Assembly: GCF_029784155.1 (NCBI RefSeq)
Contig: NW_026597100.1
Coordinates: forward strand, 1 to 64,000
DNA from: Uranotaenia lowii
Taxonomy: Eukaryota > Arthropoda > Insecta > Diptera > Culicidae
Direction: 5' to 3'
Length of the DNA stretch: 64,000 bases
A program made the position numbers and the translations under genes. Within the stretch, counting starts at the first letter, position 1; every line of letters starts with the position of its first letter. Below the pieces are notes generated by a model. That model searched no databases. It was not told the origin of the DNA and worked only from the letters and a program-made list of their open reading frames with translations. This document shows positions 63,341 to 64,000 of the stretch, one piece after another.

Positions 63341-64000
63341 CAAACATGCGCCAGCGCGTTGAAGACTATTGAAAAAAATCAAAATTTAAGAATAACTCAT
63401 AACTGTTTCAATAGTTCGCTGCGAACGACTGGATACTCTCTTGATCACTTAAGCATGGTAAATTGAGCCATAAATCAACAAGAAATATGTAACGGCTCCC
63501 AAGTTATGGCTGTTCAAAAACCTCAGGTGGAGGAAGCCATATTCATGAAACAAAACTTCAAATTTTAATATATAAACTTGTGAAACTATTGAAACAATCA
63601 TCTTAAAAGGTAGCCAATTTTGACAAATATATGAGAGATTCGAAGAATTTTATTATGTTCCAAAATTCAGCATCATTTGAAGTAAATTCCCCCGATACCC
63701 ATATAAATTCGACGCGAGCCATATGAAAACAAACACCTAACCTCTGAAGAAGCGTGATTATGGTTCTATTGTTTCAATAGTCAGTTCGTCCAAGTCAAAG
63801 TCCCAAAGCGCTTGGACCGTACATTCATGTTTTAAAGTTTAAAAAATGTTTTTAAGATTTTTTTAAAAATTCGAATTTACGGATCAAAACAAAGAAAAAA
63901 TACCGAGGGGTGCTTAAATGGGCATGTTTTTAATTGTCAGAAAAGGGGTCCTCGACTTTCATGAAACTGAGGCCAATAAATATAGCTGTTCGAACAATTT
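63341..64000. other. AT-rich spacer at window end
   Basis: No gene seen. The phrase TGTTTCAATAG recurs at about 63406 and 63769 within it. Confidence 0.35.

Overview
The window is animal nuclear DNA: long introns with consensus GT/AG splice sites, very AT-rich spacers and a heavy load of transposable elements. Relics of DD37E (ITmD37E-type) mariner transposases, a family best known from mosquitoes, many TA-flanked MITEs, a micropia/mdg3-like Ty3/Gypsy element and an insect-type ADD1 gene point to a mosquito (Culicidae), probably a large-genome culicine. No species can be assigned from the sequence alone.

Three host protein genes can be built from splice sites and reading frame. (1) 4388-4982, minus strand: the first two coding exons of an MFSD6-like transporter; the rest lies to the left or outside the window. 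(2) 39635-43750, plus strand: a complete four-exon gene (801 codons with stop) with an N-terminal THAP zinc finger. (3) 46174-62629, minus strand: a complete five-exon gene (1271 codons with stop) with an ATRX-type ADD domain, most likely the orthologue of Drosophila ADD1. Genes 2 and 3 converge. The large third exon of the THAP gene shares two conserved blocks and an acidic tail with the third exon of the ADD1-like gene, so they look like an inverted local duplication in which one copy carries THAP and the other carries ADD.

Mobile DNA fills the rest. 0-31 kb holds MITEs, hairpins and relics of mariner, Tc1-like, Penelope-like and jockey-like elements. A large fold-back element (21.9-24.8 kb) has arms built from tandem units of about 163 bp and is itself interrupted by a hAT-type MITE. 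31514-37855 is a full-length Ty3/Gypsy retrotransposon on the minus strand with LTRs that read as identical, a 5-bp target duplication, an intact gag and pol joined by a +1 shift in a tiny window, and a small membrane-protein ORF in its leader. The large ADD1 intron (49707-56346) carries a DD37E mariner relic split by a deleted R1-clade retrotransposon. The ADD1 first intron (56816-62601) and the ends of the window are AT-rich with small repeats. No rRNA, CRISPR array or bacterial-type operon is present.
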